Shown piece after piece: positions 12,285 through 23,876 of a DNA stretch of 64,000 nucleotides. Location of the stretch: positions 248,001 through 312,000 of the forward strand of contig JAHLKD010000031.1 of the NCBI GenBank assembly GCA_025526935.1, read 5' to 3'. Made by a program: the position numbers and the translations under genes. Each line of letters begins with the position of its first letter. Position 1 is the stretch's first letter. This stretch comes from Cladochytrium replicatum (lineage: Eukaryota > Chytridiomycota > Chytridiomycetes > Cladochytriales > Cladochytriaceae). Under the pieces are notes generated by a model, which was not told the DNA's origin, searched no databases, and was given only the letters and a program-made list of their open reading frames with translations.

Positions 12285-12903
12285 TTTGGCTGAGGTAAAT
12301 TTTGCTCCAAGCGTTTCGGTGCGGGCGGTGTCGTTTGAACTGCAGGGAAGGTAATGGCTTCTCGGTTGTGGGAAAATCACAAACTCGAAACAAAAACGAA
12401 TCGAAACTTCTAATCTGATCAAAAGAAACCTTTTTCCGAAAGGAGTTCACTCAGCAACTGATCCACAAGGTATTATTATACAGGAACAAAAGGGCGGTCT
12501 GGGGATGTTGTAGAAGAAGTAGAAAGCCGTGGCTCTGGAGCAGGAGGGAATGTTGGCGAAAACCTCAAGCTCAAAATCCATTGATGTGTTCCGCGGGGGA
12601 CCGGTGTCGCGGGAATAGGTGGGCGAACAGATTAGCCAAAAATAAACCACAACACGTGGAGTTTGTCTGCAATGTGGAGCGTCGAGAGTACAGCACAGGG
12701 AACGATGCTCACAACGGGATTCAAATCGGAACAAGCCGAGACAGAAGAAATGCGGCAGTCGCTGGGGCGAGGAAGGGACGTGGTGCTTTGTTCGGTGGGA
12801 GGGAGTTGGTTTGGTGGCGATGGGATCACACTGGGATAATGGGTGGCAGTGTTGATACAACTTTGATTTATTATTGATTTATCGGGAATTTGGAAAATGG
12901 AAT
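12285..12903. other. Spacer between Maf1 start and LysRS end
   Basis: This holds the upstream region of MAF1 and the 3' flank of the lysyl-tRNA synthetase, both transcribed leftwards. Short open frames here have no protein-like composition or splice context. I see no RNA gene. Confidence 0.5.
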
Positions 12904-15117
12904 TCATTCCTCGGGTTTCATAGCTGATGAAAGAATACTCAGTGGAGAAAATTTAAAACTGAACTGGTGGAAAATACCTGGGAAGAGAATGACCTCCTTC
13001 ATGTTGTTCGAGTTCGTCAGGAACATTGCAAGACGGTCAATGCCCATGCCTTATTCGAGAGAACAAAAATATAAGAACTTAATATGGACGAGGCATTCGA
13101 ATGGCGCCCTACCCCATCCTCCTGTTGGAGGAAGACCGTATTCAAGTGACTTGATGAAGTTCTCATCAATGGCTTGTGCCTCATCGTCACCAGCATCCTT
13201 GTCCTTCGCCTGCTGTTCAAAGCGGTCACGCTGGTCGAACGGATCGTTCAACTCGGTGTAGGCGTTGCAAATCTCCTTGGTGGCAACGAAGCACTCGAAT
13301 CGCTCACAAAGTCCAGAAGTAGAACGGTGGTACTTCGCCAGCGGGGACATGAATTGAGGGTGCTCGCAAATGAATGTAGGGCTGAAAAAGGTTAATACCA
13401 AATCGAAAGAATACCCACACGAGCCCTCACCTGATGCATTGGCTTTCAAGGTACTCTCCGACAAGCTTGTCGAGTAGTCGTGCCGCAGTACGAGGTGCAC
13501 TGCACTCTACACCTTGTTTGATGCACAGGTCTGAAAGGAACTTGGTTCCCTCAGCCTCACCCAACACATCAGCAGAAGGGAACTTGACTCCCAGAATCTT
13601 TTCCAGTTCAGGAATCATCTTGATGCGGCGGAAGGGGGGGGTGAAGTCCAGCTCCATAACAGGCCTATCTTCTCCCTGTCCCTGCGGGTGGTACTTAACC
13701 TTGTACCCCCCGGTTAATTGCTTCACCATCCCCGATACCAATGATTCCGTCATGTCCATCAAGTCATAGACGTCGGCATAAGCCATATAGAACTCGCAAC
13801 TCGTGAACTCAGGGTTGTGGGTCAAATCGATACTCTCGTTACGGAACTGACGTCCAACTTCGTAAACACGATCCAGTCCACCAACAACCAACATCTTCAG
13901 GTACAGCTCTGGAGCGACACGCATGAACAAGTCGAGCTTCAAGTCGTTGTGGTGTGTGATGAACGGCTTCGCTGTAGCACCTCCAGCAATCATGTTCATC
14001 ATCGGGGTTTCGACTTCCAAGAAACCAAGGTCGTCCAAGAATCGTCGGAGGTACGTGACGATGCGCGCACGAGTCACGAATTTGTCACGTACATTATTGT
14101 TCATGATGAGATCGAGGTAACGCATGCGGTACCGAAGCTCCTGGTCCTTGAAACCGTAGTTTGCCTTCGGCAGCATCTGCAAGCACGGCGTCAAGAGCTT
14201 GACGTCCTTGGGGAAAATCGACAGTTCGCCCTTCTTCGACTTTCCGGGGACACCACGCACACCGACAATGTCTCCGCGACGAAGAATGCCGTGAACCTCT
14301 GCGAAATCCCGCTCGGAGTCCTGCGCGGCGGCCATGATCTGGATCTTCTGGCCCTCGCCGTGAAGGTCGTAAAACTTCAACTTTGCACCGGAAACGCGGA
14401 TGTTGTGCAAGCGTCCAGCGACCGTCACTTCCTCGTCCAGCTTTTCACCCGCACCGATGCTGGTGTACTTTTCGATGAACTCGCTGATCGATATCGAGAC
14501 ATGGAACTTGTGAGGGTATGGGTTGGGCTTATTTGTTTCCTTAAACTTCAAAATCGCCTTCGACCGATTTTCAAAGTAAAAGCGCGGATCCATGTCCTCA
14601 TCGTCTCCGCCATCAATGGCTTCCTTCTCCTTCGTTGGTGCAGGAGGAGCAGCTGCGGCAGCTGCGGACTTCTTCGCATCCTTCTCCCTCTGCTTCTGCC
14701 TCCTCTTCCATTCACTGAAATAGTCACAAAAGAAGTTACAAAATGCAATGGCAGGCGCACGATCTTTCAAAAATACCTCTTGGAAATCATTTCTCCAGTC
14801 ACCTCATCCTTCAACAAGTTTACTTGCGAATCCTCCACCATTGTTCCGGAAGTTTCTTCAGTTGCTCGATCAACAGATTGTGAATGGAGAGATGTTCCTG
14901 ACTTTGCACTCAGGTGCCTCAGTTGATTCCTCGATTGAAAAAAAAGGGGTGAACACCCGACGCGTTCGCGTGGCGCGACAGTGGTGAAAGAGTTGTTGGT
15001 GGGGTTATTCGTGAATGAGGAACGTCGATTCGACTGCTGCGATCTGTACAAGTGATGTTGCTGTGATACCAATTTAAAGGGAAAGTTGTGGTGTCGTTTA
15101 AAACTGGCTTGCATCAT
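12904..15117 (-). CDS. Lysyl-tRNA synthetase, class II, probably dual-localised
   Basis: Five exons (15117-14777, 14714-13431, 13381-13113, 13049-12978, 12923-12904) encode 661 residues. The enzyme charges tRNA(Lys) with lysine using ATP. An OB-fold anticodon domain ([21 protein letters not shown]) is followed by the class II core: motif 2 around [20 protein letters not shown] and motif 3 around [13 protein letters not shown]; it ends FPAMKPEE. The first 92 residues before an internal ATG at 14841 are rich in Arg, Ser, Gln and Asn with few acids, like a mitochondrial presequence. Starting at 14841 gives a 569-residue cytosolic form beginning [11 protein letters not shown] further in-frame ATG is at 15174. 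One gene making both forms is known in other fungi and animals; here it is inference from the two starts. Confidence 0.93.
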
Positions 15118-15416
15118 GGATTGGGATGCTCGGCCACAACGCGAAAAACTGACGTGTACCAAAACTGGCCCCAAAAGTTAATCCTCGGTGACTCGCCGGT
15201 TAACCTAATGTCCTGCATTTTGCTCGGCTGTCCCACTTTTATTGCTTTTTCGGCAATAGCTCTTTGCATCATCATGTTTATTGGGACCGTTGCAGTTTCT
15301 TGGTGCGGGCTTGATTGGGTCTCCAAAGGCAGCATAATCTTTCCTTTTTTAACATTGACATAATACTGAATAAAAAGCAGTCCAAAAAACATCTAAAAAG
15401 AAGTTATTGTTACAGC

Positions 15417-15953
15417 ATGTTTCTACTACTGCTATTTCTTGTTGCCTTAGCGACGTTTCCGCAGAGATCTTACCAGCAAGGATGCAACGGATACGTCCTC
15501 CAACCTCAGGATGGGGCTCAGATTGTAAAGAGCGGAAGTCAGCTCCAGCTTTCGTTCGTGGGAACATCCCTAAGCACTCAAAACCCGTCTCCCGCCGGAA
15601 GTTTCTATGTTAGCAGTGTCAATGTAAGCGATGATTCCGCTGAATCGATGATGTTTTAAACTGATATCTCATGGCTCGCTAGTTTGTGGTAGTGAATAAC
15701 AATGCGAATATTATGCCAGCAGTGGAGATCAGTTCGGCAATTAATGGGAATCTCCTTACTCTGCAAGTCACAACTCCTTCGATCAGTACTCCGCAATTTG
15801 TGGTTGTGTGAGTAAAGCCTTTATTTCTTCCTCTTGCCGCAGGAGAGTATTTATCACATTCCAAAAAGATCGATCAGAGCCGTTGCACCCAGCGGGGCGA
15901 CTTGTCCATTTTATGTCACCGAGCCGGTTGTAATTGCGCCAGGTTGTCTTTAA
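15417..15953 (+). CDS. Small secreted protein, paralogue A
   Basis: Three exons (15417-15623, 15683-15807, 15878-15953) encode 135 residues. The start MFLLLLFLVALATFPQ is a signal peptide. The mature part begins near GCNGYVLQPQDGAQIV and is rich in Ser, Val, Ile and Gln with Cys near each end, as in a small beta-sandwich. The same exon phases and the same landmarks (YVLQPQ, SGSQLQLS, ISTPQFVVV, closing Cys) are found in the gene at 17073. I cannot assign a Pfam-type family; extracellular-matrix or cell-wall location is inference. Confidence 0.75.
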
Positions 15954-16303
15954 ATGTTGCGTCGGGGCATAACATCAGTAATGTTTCAAGACATTGTTCG
16001 AACAATACAATGTGTTTCCCGTCTTTTGATCCCCGAAGAGCGCAATGATCAGGCAGTCTTTCACTTAAAATGCTTATCATTCTAAGTATCTCTTGCACTC
16101 CATACACGCTCCCTGCATGATGATCAGCTCCGCCATCCTTCCCAAAACAGAGGAACTTGCACAGAAGCAATAGCATTTTAGAAAAGGCTGGAAAGCTTGC
16201 ATTAGTCGACAAGAAGGGTCATATTTGCAAGAGATCCGAAGAACAATGTGCTGCAAAGTGGGCATAGTGAACTCCCGCGAGCAGCTTGCAAAGCAACTGT
16301 TAC
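15954..16303. other. Spacer between secreted protein A and RidA
   Basis: This 350-base stretch lies between the ends of two convergent genes. No credible coding frame or RNA structure was seen. Confidence 0.45.
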
Positions 16304-16836
16304 TTAGCGGAGCTTTGCAGTAGCTTCAATCTCAATACGTGTGCCGGCAATCAAGTTGCGCACTTCAATGCACGTTCGGGCGGGAAACTGTCCCTCCGCA
16401 AAGTATGTCCGGTACACCTGCAACGTTGAGTATTAGAAAAAGCCAATATTCTTATTATTGGGTGGTGAATACCTTGTTGATCTCTTCGAAATCTTTCAGA
16501 TCTGTAATGTACAGCGTCACTCGAACAAGATCTTCACAAGCGAGCCCGACTTCGTTGAGCATCTTCTTGATCTGACAACTATTTAGATTACGACAGCGAA
16601 TTAAGAAATCTCTCCAGCATACGGCTTCCATACATCCGCGAGTTTCCTCTTCGGCGCTTGACGCTGTTGGCTTACCATCCGTGGTGCTGAATGAACACAA
16701 AATGAGATGTGAACCTTTCGAAGAATGCATTTTCTTACTTCAGGACACCGCTGAGGTGGCAATACTGCCCATCGAGGACCGCCTGTGAGAATGGAAGGTT
16801 GTGGGTGCTGAAATTGATTCGCTTAAGAGAAGCCAT
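16304..16836 (-). CDS. RidA/YjgF/Mmf1-family imine deaminase
   Basis: Four exons (16836-16739, 16686-16623, 16571-16473, 16417-16304) give 124 residues, the usual length. RidA hydrolyses reactive 2-aminoacrylate-type enamines/imines released by PLP enzymes and forms trimers; fungal members act in cytosol or mitochondria. Visible landmarks are FSQAVLDGQYCHLSG near the start, LVRVTLYITDLKDFEEIN in the middle, and the signature RTCIEV with the conserved Arg. The closing IEIEATAKLR is typical. The start ATGGCTTCTCTT was chosen because MASLKRINFSTHNLP aligns with family amino ends. It sits antisense between the two paralogous secreted-protein genes. Confidence 0.88.
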
Positions 16837-17072
16837 GAATTTTGCGGAGGCTTGGCTGTGGGAATCCCGGCAGACATGCTTTCGCTTTTAACAGCATGAC
16901 ATTCTGTTGAAAGGTGCGCTTTTATATGTTTAATCTTATGTTTATTTAAGCTTGTGTTTACTTTGATTGGCATGAAAATGAAGTTATATTATGCTGTTTT
17001 TAACTCTCGTATCGTGGCCGTTGACTGCTTAAATTGTTGTTTCAACGAGTTTAAAAGATCGATTCCGATAAG

Positions 17073-17603
17073 ATGATGCTTCGTCTGATCATCCTGCTGA
17101 TAGCGCTGGCGAGTTTCCCACAATGGTCTCAGCAGCAAAGCCTGGGGTGCAGTTCATACATCCTGCAGCCTCAAAACGGTCCCCAAATTATCGGTAGCGG
17201 TGGGCAATTCCAGCTGTCGATTGTCAACAGTGATCAAGGCCTCGGTTTGACCTTCGAAAACGTATATGTATGGACATGACCCGAAAATGGAATGCTCCTA
17301 ACTTTGCTTTTACAGTTTGTCAGTGGGGACAATGACGGAGTTCAGGTCGGCCAGACTCCTTTGACTGCCTCGAGCTATTCAACTACTCTTGGAAACCCGC
17401 TGATAATCCAGGTATCTGCACCATACGTCTCAAGCCCACAGTTTTTCGCCGTGTGAGTATAACTAATTTCAGCTTTTTTGAAAACAAAGTAGTAACACAC
17501 TCACTATAGGAATGCCGCTGCCACCACGCCAAGTGGAGAGAGATGTCAGTTCTCAGTCACTGAGTCCATTGTTTTGCTTCCTTCCACAACATGCATTTCG
17601 TGA
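17073..17603 (+). CDS. Small secreted protein, paralogue B
   Basis: Three exons (17073-17261, 17316-17452, 17510-17603) encode 139 residues. It has a signal peptide (MMLRLIILLIALASFPQ) and a mature part beginning GCSSYILQPQNGPQII. Intron positions and phases are the same as in the gene at 15417, and both share YILQPQ/YVLQPQ, an SGGQFQLS/SGSQLQLS block and a Cys-containing end. The two are a local duplicate pair separated by RidA on the opposite strand. Function unknown. Confidence 0.75.
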
Positions 17604-17793
17604 TCATCGTAAGACTGGCATCAGTGTTTTATTGAAGATTCACATAATAAATTGAAATGAAACCCACAGCGCTAAAGATATTTACACAGCAAAAGAAAAC
17701 CGCAGCAAACAAGCTACATATAACACGCATGATCGTCAAAGTTGTCCACAATCAAGCATACTGTGCATGATCCTTCGAACGTTGATCACGCAT

Positions 17794-20700
17794 TCACAAA
17801 GTTAGCATGGCCATTTCCACTCGTGTTTCTGCTTCTATTCCGTCACCAGAGAGATATGCCAATGCCTTATCAGCAACCAAAATCCACTCTTCGGCCAGTT
17901 CACGGGCCCAACATCTCAATACAGCCACCACCAATGCTGTCACCCAAAGTCGTTCCTGCAGACCTGAATTTCTAAGCTTTTCTCTGGCATTGGTCAGTTT
18001 TTGGTTTGCTGGGTCACTTTCAGGACGTCTCATCGCCGAAAGAAGGTTCATAAGCTCATCAGATTCTGTAAAAGAGCCGTCAAAGTCTTGGTGTCTGATC
18101 AAACGTGTGAGCAGCTCCGGTCTGGAAAGCTCCTTGATAGGCTGCTGTAAATGTGCGGAATCTGCTCGAAAGAGAGGCTTTCCGAATCCAAACTGCGGGG
18201 CGGCCATCTGCTGAGGCTGCTGCAGCTGTTGCTCAAGTTGGGGTTGTGGTTGTGAGAACTCGTATGATGTGGGATTAAGGGCCCCCCCAGATGCAAAACC
18301 AGTACTAGCGGGAGCACTACCAAATGCAAACCCAGTACCAGGAGGCGCACCGAAAGCTCCGAACGGAGAAGCAACACTGCTTCCGGTGCTAGACCCTGCT
18401 CCATTGAACAAAGAAGTGGAACCAGGGCCCCCATCCTGTCCGGAAGGAGGGCCACCGAAGTTGCTTGACATACTGAACGTGTTCGGCGCAGCAGAGGCGT
18501 TGCCAGCGGGCTGTCCAAATACCGAAGTTGAAGTGGGTGCATTCACATCTGATCCGGCAAACGTTGTTTGCAAATAGCCTTCGGCAGATCCAAACGATAT
18601 TGACGAAATGTTGTTCGCCGATCCACTACCTCCAAACGTAGATGACGCAGAGCTGGTCCCCGACCCACCAACAGCTCCAAACGTTGTTGAAACGACTGAG
18701 CCGAACGATGTCGATGTTACATCAGAACTTGCAACCACATTCCCACTTAGAGAAGGAGTGGAAGCGAAACTGGGAGTCCTTGATCCGGTATCGAACGCGG
18801 GCGCAACATTGCCTGCGGCGCCGAATTCGGTGGGGATACGCGCTCCTCCAAATGTAAATGTGGGGGCCGGAGATGCACCGGTGGTTGAAACGGGAGTCGG
18901 AGCACCGAAAGTGGCAGCCCCACCGAATTGGCCGTGAGATTGCGAGGTTCCTCCGAATCCGAATGTAGAGGTTGTCACGGTTGACGGCGCACCGAAATTG
19001 GCGGCTCCACCGAATAAACCGTGAGATGCAGTTGTGCTTGACACGGGAGCAAAACGTGCAGCCCCACCGAATAGACCGTGAGAAGCTGACGTCTGTGATG
19101 TACCAAAACCGCCAAATGGTGGCCTAGGTTGATATGGCCCCGCAGCCATCGGTGTGGCAAATCCACGTATAGGAGCAGGACGAGCACCGGCAGCAAAAGT
19201 ACCTCCAGACGGCCCATGAGCCCAATGATTTCCAAAGGAGAATGGCGGTTTAACGGAAGCATCTCCGCCACCAAAGTAATTTTTTTGCTGCTGCTGAAAT
19301 CCACCAGTTGCTGGTGCAGATCCGAAAAGTGTGTTAGATGAACGTTGGAATGATTGTGGGCCGAAATTGGTAGCGAATCCAGAATTCATCGGAGGCCTTC
19401 CTCCGATCGGCTTTATTCCTCCAAAGGTAAACAGGGTAGAAGGTCCGGCATCTGACGCAATGTTAGTTGATTTGGTTACTCAAATAGACTGTCTGTTTTT
19501 TTACCTGTTTTAGGAATGACACCAGGAATCCAGACTTCTTTTCTTTCGGGTACTTTCCCATCAGAATTGAGCTCAACTTCCACTGCTACGAACGACGTGG
19601 CCGAGCTTACAAGCCTATAGGTGGTACCAAGTCGCACTATCTCACGTCGGACAATATCTGCAGGAATAGGTCCACCACTTTTCATTGCAAGCGGATTCGT
19701 TCTAACATCATGGAGGTACGAACGCCGCTCTTCGAGATCACGTATAAGCTTCCTCGCTGCGAGAGTCTGCAGTAATCCAAACTTTGCGCCGTTTCCGAGG
19801 CTGGTCAATCCGGATTCGAGAGGTACGGCGGGAACCGAAAGCTCGACAGGCCCGTCAGTTGTCTTCCCGGTGATCTTGATTGTCGTCGGTGGATTCTTCC
19901 CTTGAACAGTCGCAAGCACAATGAAACGGTCTCCCGGAAAGAGGGGCGAGATCTGATGTGGAGCTTGCTGGAATTGCTGTGCTGGCAATTGCACGTCTTC
20001 CTCTTTGTGTTTGTCGTTCGGCTCTTCAGCTGAAAATAACGATATTGGCTCCTTTCTGGTGTCGTCTGTGTCCAACATTTCAAAATCTTCGTTATCGTCG
20101 TTGCGTTGGACGGCGACCTCTTCAATTCCCCAATCGATCTTGTAATCAGACATAGGCGGCATCAAGCAGTTCCTCAGCATTCCCACAATCTTCTTCTCCA
20201 TCCTCTCTCCCTCCGCACAAAATTGAGAGTAGCCTTCTCCAGCACGAGCCATAGACGAAACGAGTGCGGTCGAGACCTGGTCTCCGATACCCAAGGCAAA
20301 CAATCTAGCGAAGTTTCCGCTTTCCTTTCCGGATTCGACCTCCTTTGAAATAAGCGAAACGATCTGATCCACGTTCCACACTTCTCCATCAGTCAGGATA
20401 ATTATCTGAGAAGGCATATCTTTGCGTCGCCCAGTAAATGCTGATGTTAATGCTAGATGTATGTCGGTACCGCCAAGGTTTGCGTCCATCTTGTCCACAT
20501 GCGCGGTCGCCGTTTTGAGAGTCTCCTGCGTATACTCGGCCGAAGTTAAAAACAATGCGTCTAGCGAGTTGCCAAAGCCGATTATGTTAAAGTACGAGCG
20601 CGGTGGCACTGATCTCAAAAAGAGGTGCATCGCAGATCTCGTCTGCGCGATCTTTGTGCCATGCATCGATCCAGAGCGATCGACTACAAAGATGATCTCG

Positions 20701-21581
20701 CTTCGAATCGGCTTCAACGCGAATCGTGGCGTGAGTGTCAGCATCGCCGTGAAATCCTGGTTCTCTCCCCGCTCTATGACGCAGCGCGGTTTGTCAAGGT
20801 TGGCCGCTGATAAGGTGAGAACAAAGTCTTTGTCGAGAGAGGGTTCGAGGGACGTGAGCTCAATACGAGCATGGCGATTGTCGACCTTGCTGCTTTGTGA
20901 TCCGGCTTGCGCTTCCCCAAGGAACATCTGAATCGTGTGGGAAGGGGACGCAATGGTGCTGATTGCACCAGAAGACATGGCACACCCCACTTTGATCGAG
21001 AGCCGATGCTCGGACCTGCCAACATGCTGGAACTTCGATTCTCCGTAGCGCGGAGCGATTGAGGCAGGGAATACAAAACGTAAGGACTCCTTGTCTACAT
21101 CTTGTTCCAGTTCAGTGATGTAAGTAATCTGGACAGTTGCGGTCGAATTCGGAGGTATATTTCCAACGGAGGTTTGGAACACTACAAAAATGTGAGAATT
21201 TATCAGGTTTTACCCCAAAAACATACCGTCACTAGTGTGAGACTCCATTAGCGCGGCGTTGCGCCCTTCTTGGACTGCTTGATTGAATTCGGCTCGTGCC
21301 TCTTCCTTTTCTTTCACTGCACCTTCGATTCGCCTTCCAGCAATCTCGGCGGAGAAAGAACAAACGGCAGCGGATGCAGGAAGAGGGAAAATATAGTTTG
21401 CATCGATGTTTGGGGCAGCATTTCCGTCAGACTCTGTCAGATCATTCACGAACACTTGGACTACATGGACAGACGCAACCATATCCACGATCATAACCTC
21501 GACGGAGACTGAGGTGAGAGCAAGCGGTGAAGGAATTGATTGACCTTGAGGAAGAACAACGAACATGCCACACATAGCCAT
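17794..21581 (-). CDS. VIT and von Willebrand A domain protein with FG-rich tail
   Basis: Three exons (21581-21227, 21181-19505, 19451-17794) encode 1229 residues. Residues 1-150 form a VIT domain: MCGMFVVLP, IAGRRIEGAVKEKEEAR and SDVFQTSVGNIPPNSTATV. A vWA domain follows near residues 270-440 with an intact metal site, VDRSGSMHG, and IILTDGEV. After about residue 680 the protein turns into some 400 residues of Gly/Phe/Ala/Ser repeats with many FG, FGG and GLFGGAA motifs. It closes with an alpha-helical region of about 100 residues. The VIT-vWA order is that of VWA5A, ITIH and vault PARP (PARP4), and the closing helical region resembles the module after vWA in those proteins. No PARP or BRCT domain is present. 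Function in fungi is not known to me; the FG tail suggests phase separation or pore binding, which is speculation. An alternative start is two codons downstream. Confidence 0.85.
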
Positions 21582-22308
21582 GATTGCGAGTGTGATCTTC
21601 GAAGTGTGGATGGGCAGAAATTTATGGCTTTCGCGGTCTGGGCGGTGCCACTCAACCACACGAGAAAAGTGACTTGAAAGAAAACGAAGAAAAGAAAAAG
21701 AAAAGCAGAGCAAAGCAAATACAAGCTTGGCTTGACTTGGAATGTCGAAAGACTCTTCGTTTCGCTTAACTTTTTATTTCTCTAACGGCAAATACAATTA
21801 TTATTAAGTTTGCTTCAAGAGACATTGAACCAGCTGTGGCATTTCGACCCAAATGCATATTACAACTTATTATGACATTCACAAAAGACGTAAGACCTAA
21901 ACAACGGATATTGTTAAGGAGATTATAACAAACATTGGTTGTCACAACTCCAAACAGGTCACGCAAAACCAGCTCTCAGGGCTTGGAAACGGTGCGATCA
22001 TCCATGATCTCAAGTCTAAACGTATGTAAAGTTCGCAAACATCTTCGAGGTGGCATCCGTTCTCCTCTCAGTGGTCTCTCAGACTGCCGAAAGCAACCCG
22101 CACCAGCCACCGCTTGCCACACAACAACGCCAGGATGTTAACCCGACCCGCAATATTATTCCCGAATTTGATCCATCCGAACATCGCTTTCTAATCACTG
22201 AAATATCTCATTGACCTATCCGCAATCATTCTCGTCACAAAGCTACTTCAAAAGCGTCTTCCTGTCTACGCACTCCACAGTACCTCGCTCGTACAAATCT
22301 CCACAGCG
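21582..22308. other. Divergent intergenic region, VIT-vWA and pirin
   Basis: A 727-base spacer between two divergently transcribed genes. It should hold both promoters. No TATA box stands out and no ORF looks real. Confidence 0.5.
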
Positions 22309-23786
22309 ATGTCAACAAAGCCTTCTGGTGTGTCTGTCTGATTTTCCGCTGCCTTAGCCTCGATGTGCTAACCTCCTCTCCAAACAACAGCTCTGCTTAC
22401 CGCCCCGATCAAACTCCCCCCTGGAACTACCCCGTGGGATGTCCAGGACCCATTCCTGTTCACCGTTCATCATAAGGTATGCAGCGGGCCGCTTGTACAG
22501 ACTTAAGCTAATCTTGCCCCATTTCAAAGGACGACTTTCCAAAGGGAAATGAGAATTTTGGACCCGCAGATAAAGATTTCAGGGTATGCCCTATCATTGA
22601 AAGTTGTTTAGAGCTAACCTGGCCATTCATCGCAGCGAGGGCGTCATATGGGGGCGGACTTTGGCGCGAAGGATGGTTGGAACATGTATCACGGTGAAGA
22701 GGTTCCCGGTTTCCCGCAACGTAAGATAATCATATCTGTGTTGATGTGCATGCTAATCATCGTACTTTAGATCCCCACCGTGGATTCGAAACAATCACGA
22801 TTGTGACTAACGGGTATATCGATCACTCCGACAGTCTTGGAGCTGCTGCTCGTTTCGGCATGGGCGATACTCAGTGGCTCACCGCTGGCAGGGTAAGATT
22901 ACAGACGAAACGCTTCACATTGGGGTTGACCATTAACGTGCTGTTCGTCCCTAAGGGTATCGTTCACTGCGAAATGTTCCCGCTCCTGAACAAGGACAAA
23001 AGAAACCCAACCGAGCTTTTCCAGATCTGGCTCAACCTCCCCAAATCAGACAAGATGGTCGACCCTTACTTCAGCATGCTTTGGGCCGAAGACATTCCAA
23101 AGGTCAAAGTGTACGCCGAGAGCGGTTCCGAGGACACTTCCAAGCGTCCCTACGCCCTGATCACCGTGGTCGGCGGCAACCTCCCCATCTGCGGCGCACC
23201 CGCATCCGACAAGCCCTTCGCAGTCCCCAAACCCCCCCCAAACTCCTTCGCCGCTCGCCCGCACTCCAACTTTGCCGTCTGGGTCATCGAGATCCAACCC
23301 GGCGCAAACGTCACCATCCCGCCAGTCGCCAACCCCGTACAGTTCCCCAACAAGTCCGGAAAGCCGGTGATCAACCGCAACCTGTTCTTCTACCAAGGCG
23401 CCTCGCTCACGTTGTCGGATACGGAGGACGAGAAGCGCAGCTTGACGGTGACGCCGAAAGTGCGCATCCCGCTGTCGTACGAGCACGCCGTCGTGCTTTC
23501 GAACACGGACACCAAGGAGACCGCGCATGTGCTGATGTTGCAGGCGTCGCCGATTGGAGAGCCCGTTGTTCAGCACGGGCCGTTTGTGATGAACACCCGG
23601 GACGAGATCAACCAGACTTTCATGGAGTACAGGAGAACGCAGTTTGGTGGATGGAAGTGGAACTCGGATGAGCCGACGCACGGTGGGTTGGACGTCGGAC
23701 GATTCGCCAGGCACGTGGATGGAAAGGTCGAGAAGCGTGGATGGAGCGGAAAGGTTAAGGGGGCGTGGGGTCAGGGATCTGAGTAA
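22309..23786 (+). CDS. Pirin-family bicupin protein
   Basis: Six exons (22309-22327, 22391-22476, 22530-22583, 22636-22720, 22771-22892, 22956-23786) encode 398 residues. The first exon is only 19 bases. The first cupin carries the metal ligands in HPHRGFETITIV and LTAGRGIVHCEMFP (two His, then His and Glu), as in pirin. The later block VVQHGPFVMNTRDEINQTFMEY is the pirin carboxyl signature. Pirins bind iron and act as redox-sensing transcription cofactors or quercetin dioxygenases. At nearly 400 residues it is longer than the usual 290: an amino extension and a His-poor carboxyl extension account for this. GC content and C-ending codons rise sharply in the last exon (23100-23500). Confidence 0.9.
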
Positions 23787-23876
23787 AGTCTGAGTGCTGC
23801 TGTGCTTCTTGTTGTTTCTATGTCGCATTCAAGTTTTTGATCATATTGATGTGATATGTTGGTAATATAACCCCGC

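Noticed and set aside
12447-12860. 137-codon minus-strand and 98-codon plus-strand open frames
   Set aside because: Low-quality composition, no splice context and no family likeness; they lie in the spacer between MAF1 and LysRS.
13817-14926. 369-codon plus-strand open frame
   Set aside because: It is antisense to the conserved core of lysyl-tRNA synthetase.
23046-23828. 260-codon minus-strand open frame
   Set aside because: It is antisense to the pirin last exon, whose high GC keeps several frames open.
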